Shown: positions 4,961-5,038 of the stretch, in pieces
Layout of the letters: every line of letters starts with the position of its first letter
Numbering within the stretch: the stretch's first letter is position 1
DNA from: an uncultured Eubacteriales bacterium
GTDB taxonomy: Bacteria > Bacillota > Clostridia > Christensenellales > CAG-138
DNA length: 5,038 nt
Assembly (NCBI GenBank): GCA_900542615.1
Contig: UQOG01000132.1
Span: 1-5,038 of the forward strand
Direction: 5' to 3'
Notes under the pieces: model-generated
Database searches by the model: none
Told to the model about the DNA's origin: nothing
Seen by the model: the letters and a program-made list of their open reading frames with translations, nothing else
Made by a program: the position numbers and the translations under genes

Positions 4961-4986
4961 GAAAGCGCCCCGAAGGGACGCTTTCA
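4950..4986 (-). terminator. Minus-strand intrinsic terminator with UUCG tetraloop
   Basis: Arms 4960-4971 and 4975-4986 pair at 11 of 12 positions on the + strand, with a C-A mismatch at 4968/4978. On the minus strand that mismatch becomes a G-U wobble, giving 12 of 12 pairs, and the loop becomes the stable C-UUCG-G tetraloop. A U-rich tail, TTTCTTGTTT, follows on the minus strand, while the + strand has no T-run. This is good evidence that a minus-strand transcript arriving from beyond the right edge ends here, convergent with tadA. Confidence 0.72.
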
Positions 4987-4991
4987 GTCTG

Positions 4992-5038
4992 TCGAAAAAC
5001 CCCCGGGGGTTCGGGGGCCGCAGCCCCCGGAGGCTTTG
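4992..5038. repeat. GC-rich palindromic repeat at the right edge
   Basis: AACCCCCGGGGGTT (4998-5011) is a perfect palindrome. It is followed by CGGGGGC/GCCCCCG (5012-5018 with 5023-5029), a 7-bp hairpin with loop CGCA. The first part, TCGAAAAACCCCCGGGGG (4992-5009), resembles in inverted orientation the window's left edge. Such GC-rich palindromes are common intergenic repeats in GC-rich Clostridia (recalled, not checked). The element may continue beyond the window. Confidence 0.5.

Noticed and set aside
4672..4962. A 96-codon + strand frame
   Set aside because: It starts inside the cloverleaf, has no ribosome binding site, crosses a terminator stem and a composition change, and its arginine/proline-rich start is typical of GC-rich noise.
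1..5038. CRISPR array, tRNA or insertion sequence
   Set aside because: No regularly spaced direct repeats, no tRNA-like cloverleaf with a GTTC-type T-arm and anticodon, and no transposase coding sequence are present.

Overview
The window looks like chromosomal DNA of a fairly GC-rich Bacillota (Firmicutes), probably a Clostridia-class gut-type anaerobe. The evidence is strong GGAGG-type ribosome binding sites before every gene, a DUF2975 / YozG-like regulator / DUF4173 gene trio of a kind common in Clostridia, a pyrG leader of the Gram-positive reiterative-transcription type, and GC-rich hairpins in the intergenic DNA. The lineage is inferred; no rRNA or other marker is present. I see no phage, CRISPR or transposase gene.

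Layout, left to right. Bases 1-130 are GC-rich non-coding DNA with a perfect 12-bp hairpin. Bases 131-217 switch abruptly to AT-rich DNA holding a promoter overlapped by a 17-bp inverted repeat, a likely operator. Three tightly packed + strand genes follow: a four-helix DUF2975 membrane protein (218-673), a 75-residue YozG-like XRE regulator (684-911) and a 470-residue polytopic DUF4173 membrane protein (892-2304). The second and third overlap by 20 bases. They probably form one self-regulated membrane module of unknown function.

Bases 2305-2446 are the pyrG control region: a near-consensus promoter, a predicted transcript start reading GGGC, and an intrinsic terminator ending just before the Shine-Dalgarno. 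This matches the architecture of CTP-sensitive pyrG attenuation known from Bacillus subtilis, where low CTP causes extra G residues to be added at the 5' end and these disrupt the terminator. The terminator also seems to be the only stop signal for the upstream trio. pyrG (2447-4054) encodes a complete CTP synthase. tadA (4122-4601), the tRNA adenosine deaminase, follows after 67 bases with its own extended -10 promoter.

Bases 4602-5038 carry no convincing gene but are rich in structure: a 91-nt GC-rich cloverleaf (4609-4699), two minus-strand intrinsic terminators (about 4726-4751 and 4950-4986), a hairpin with a G6/C6 loop between them, a markedly less GC-rich island (about 4795-4960) with nested complementary segments, and a GC-rich palindromic repeat at the right edge. 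The terminator at 4950-4986 implies a minus-strand gene beyond the right edge, convergent with tadA. The most interesting items are the cloverleaf, the pyrG leader, the operator-overlapped promoter of the membrane trio, and a possible minus-strand small RNA with a C-rich loop.
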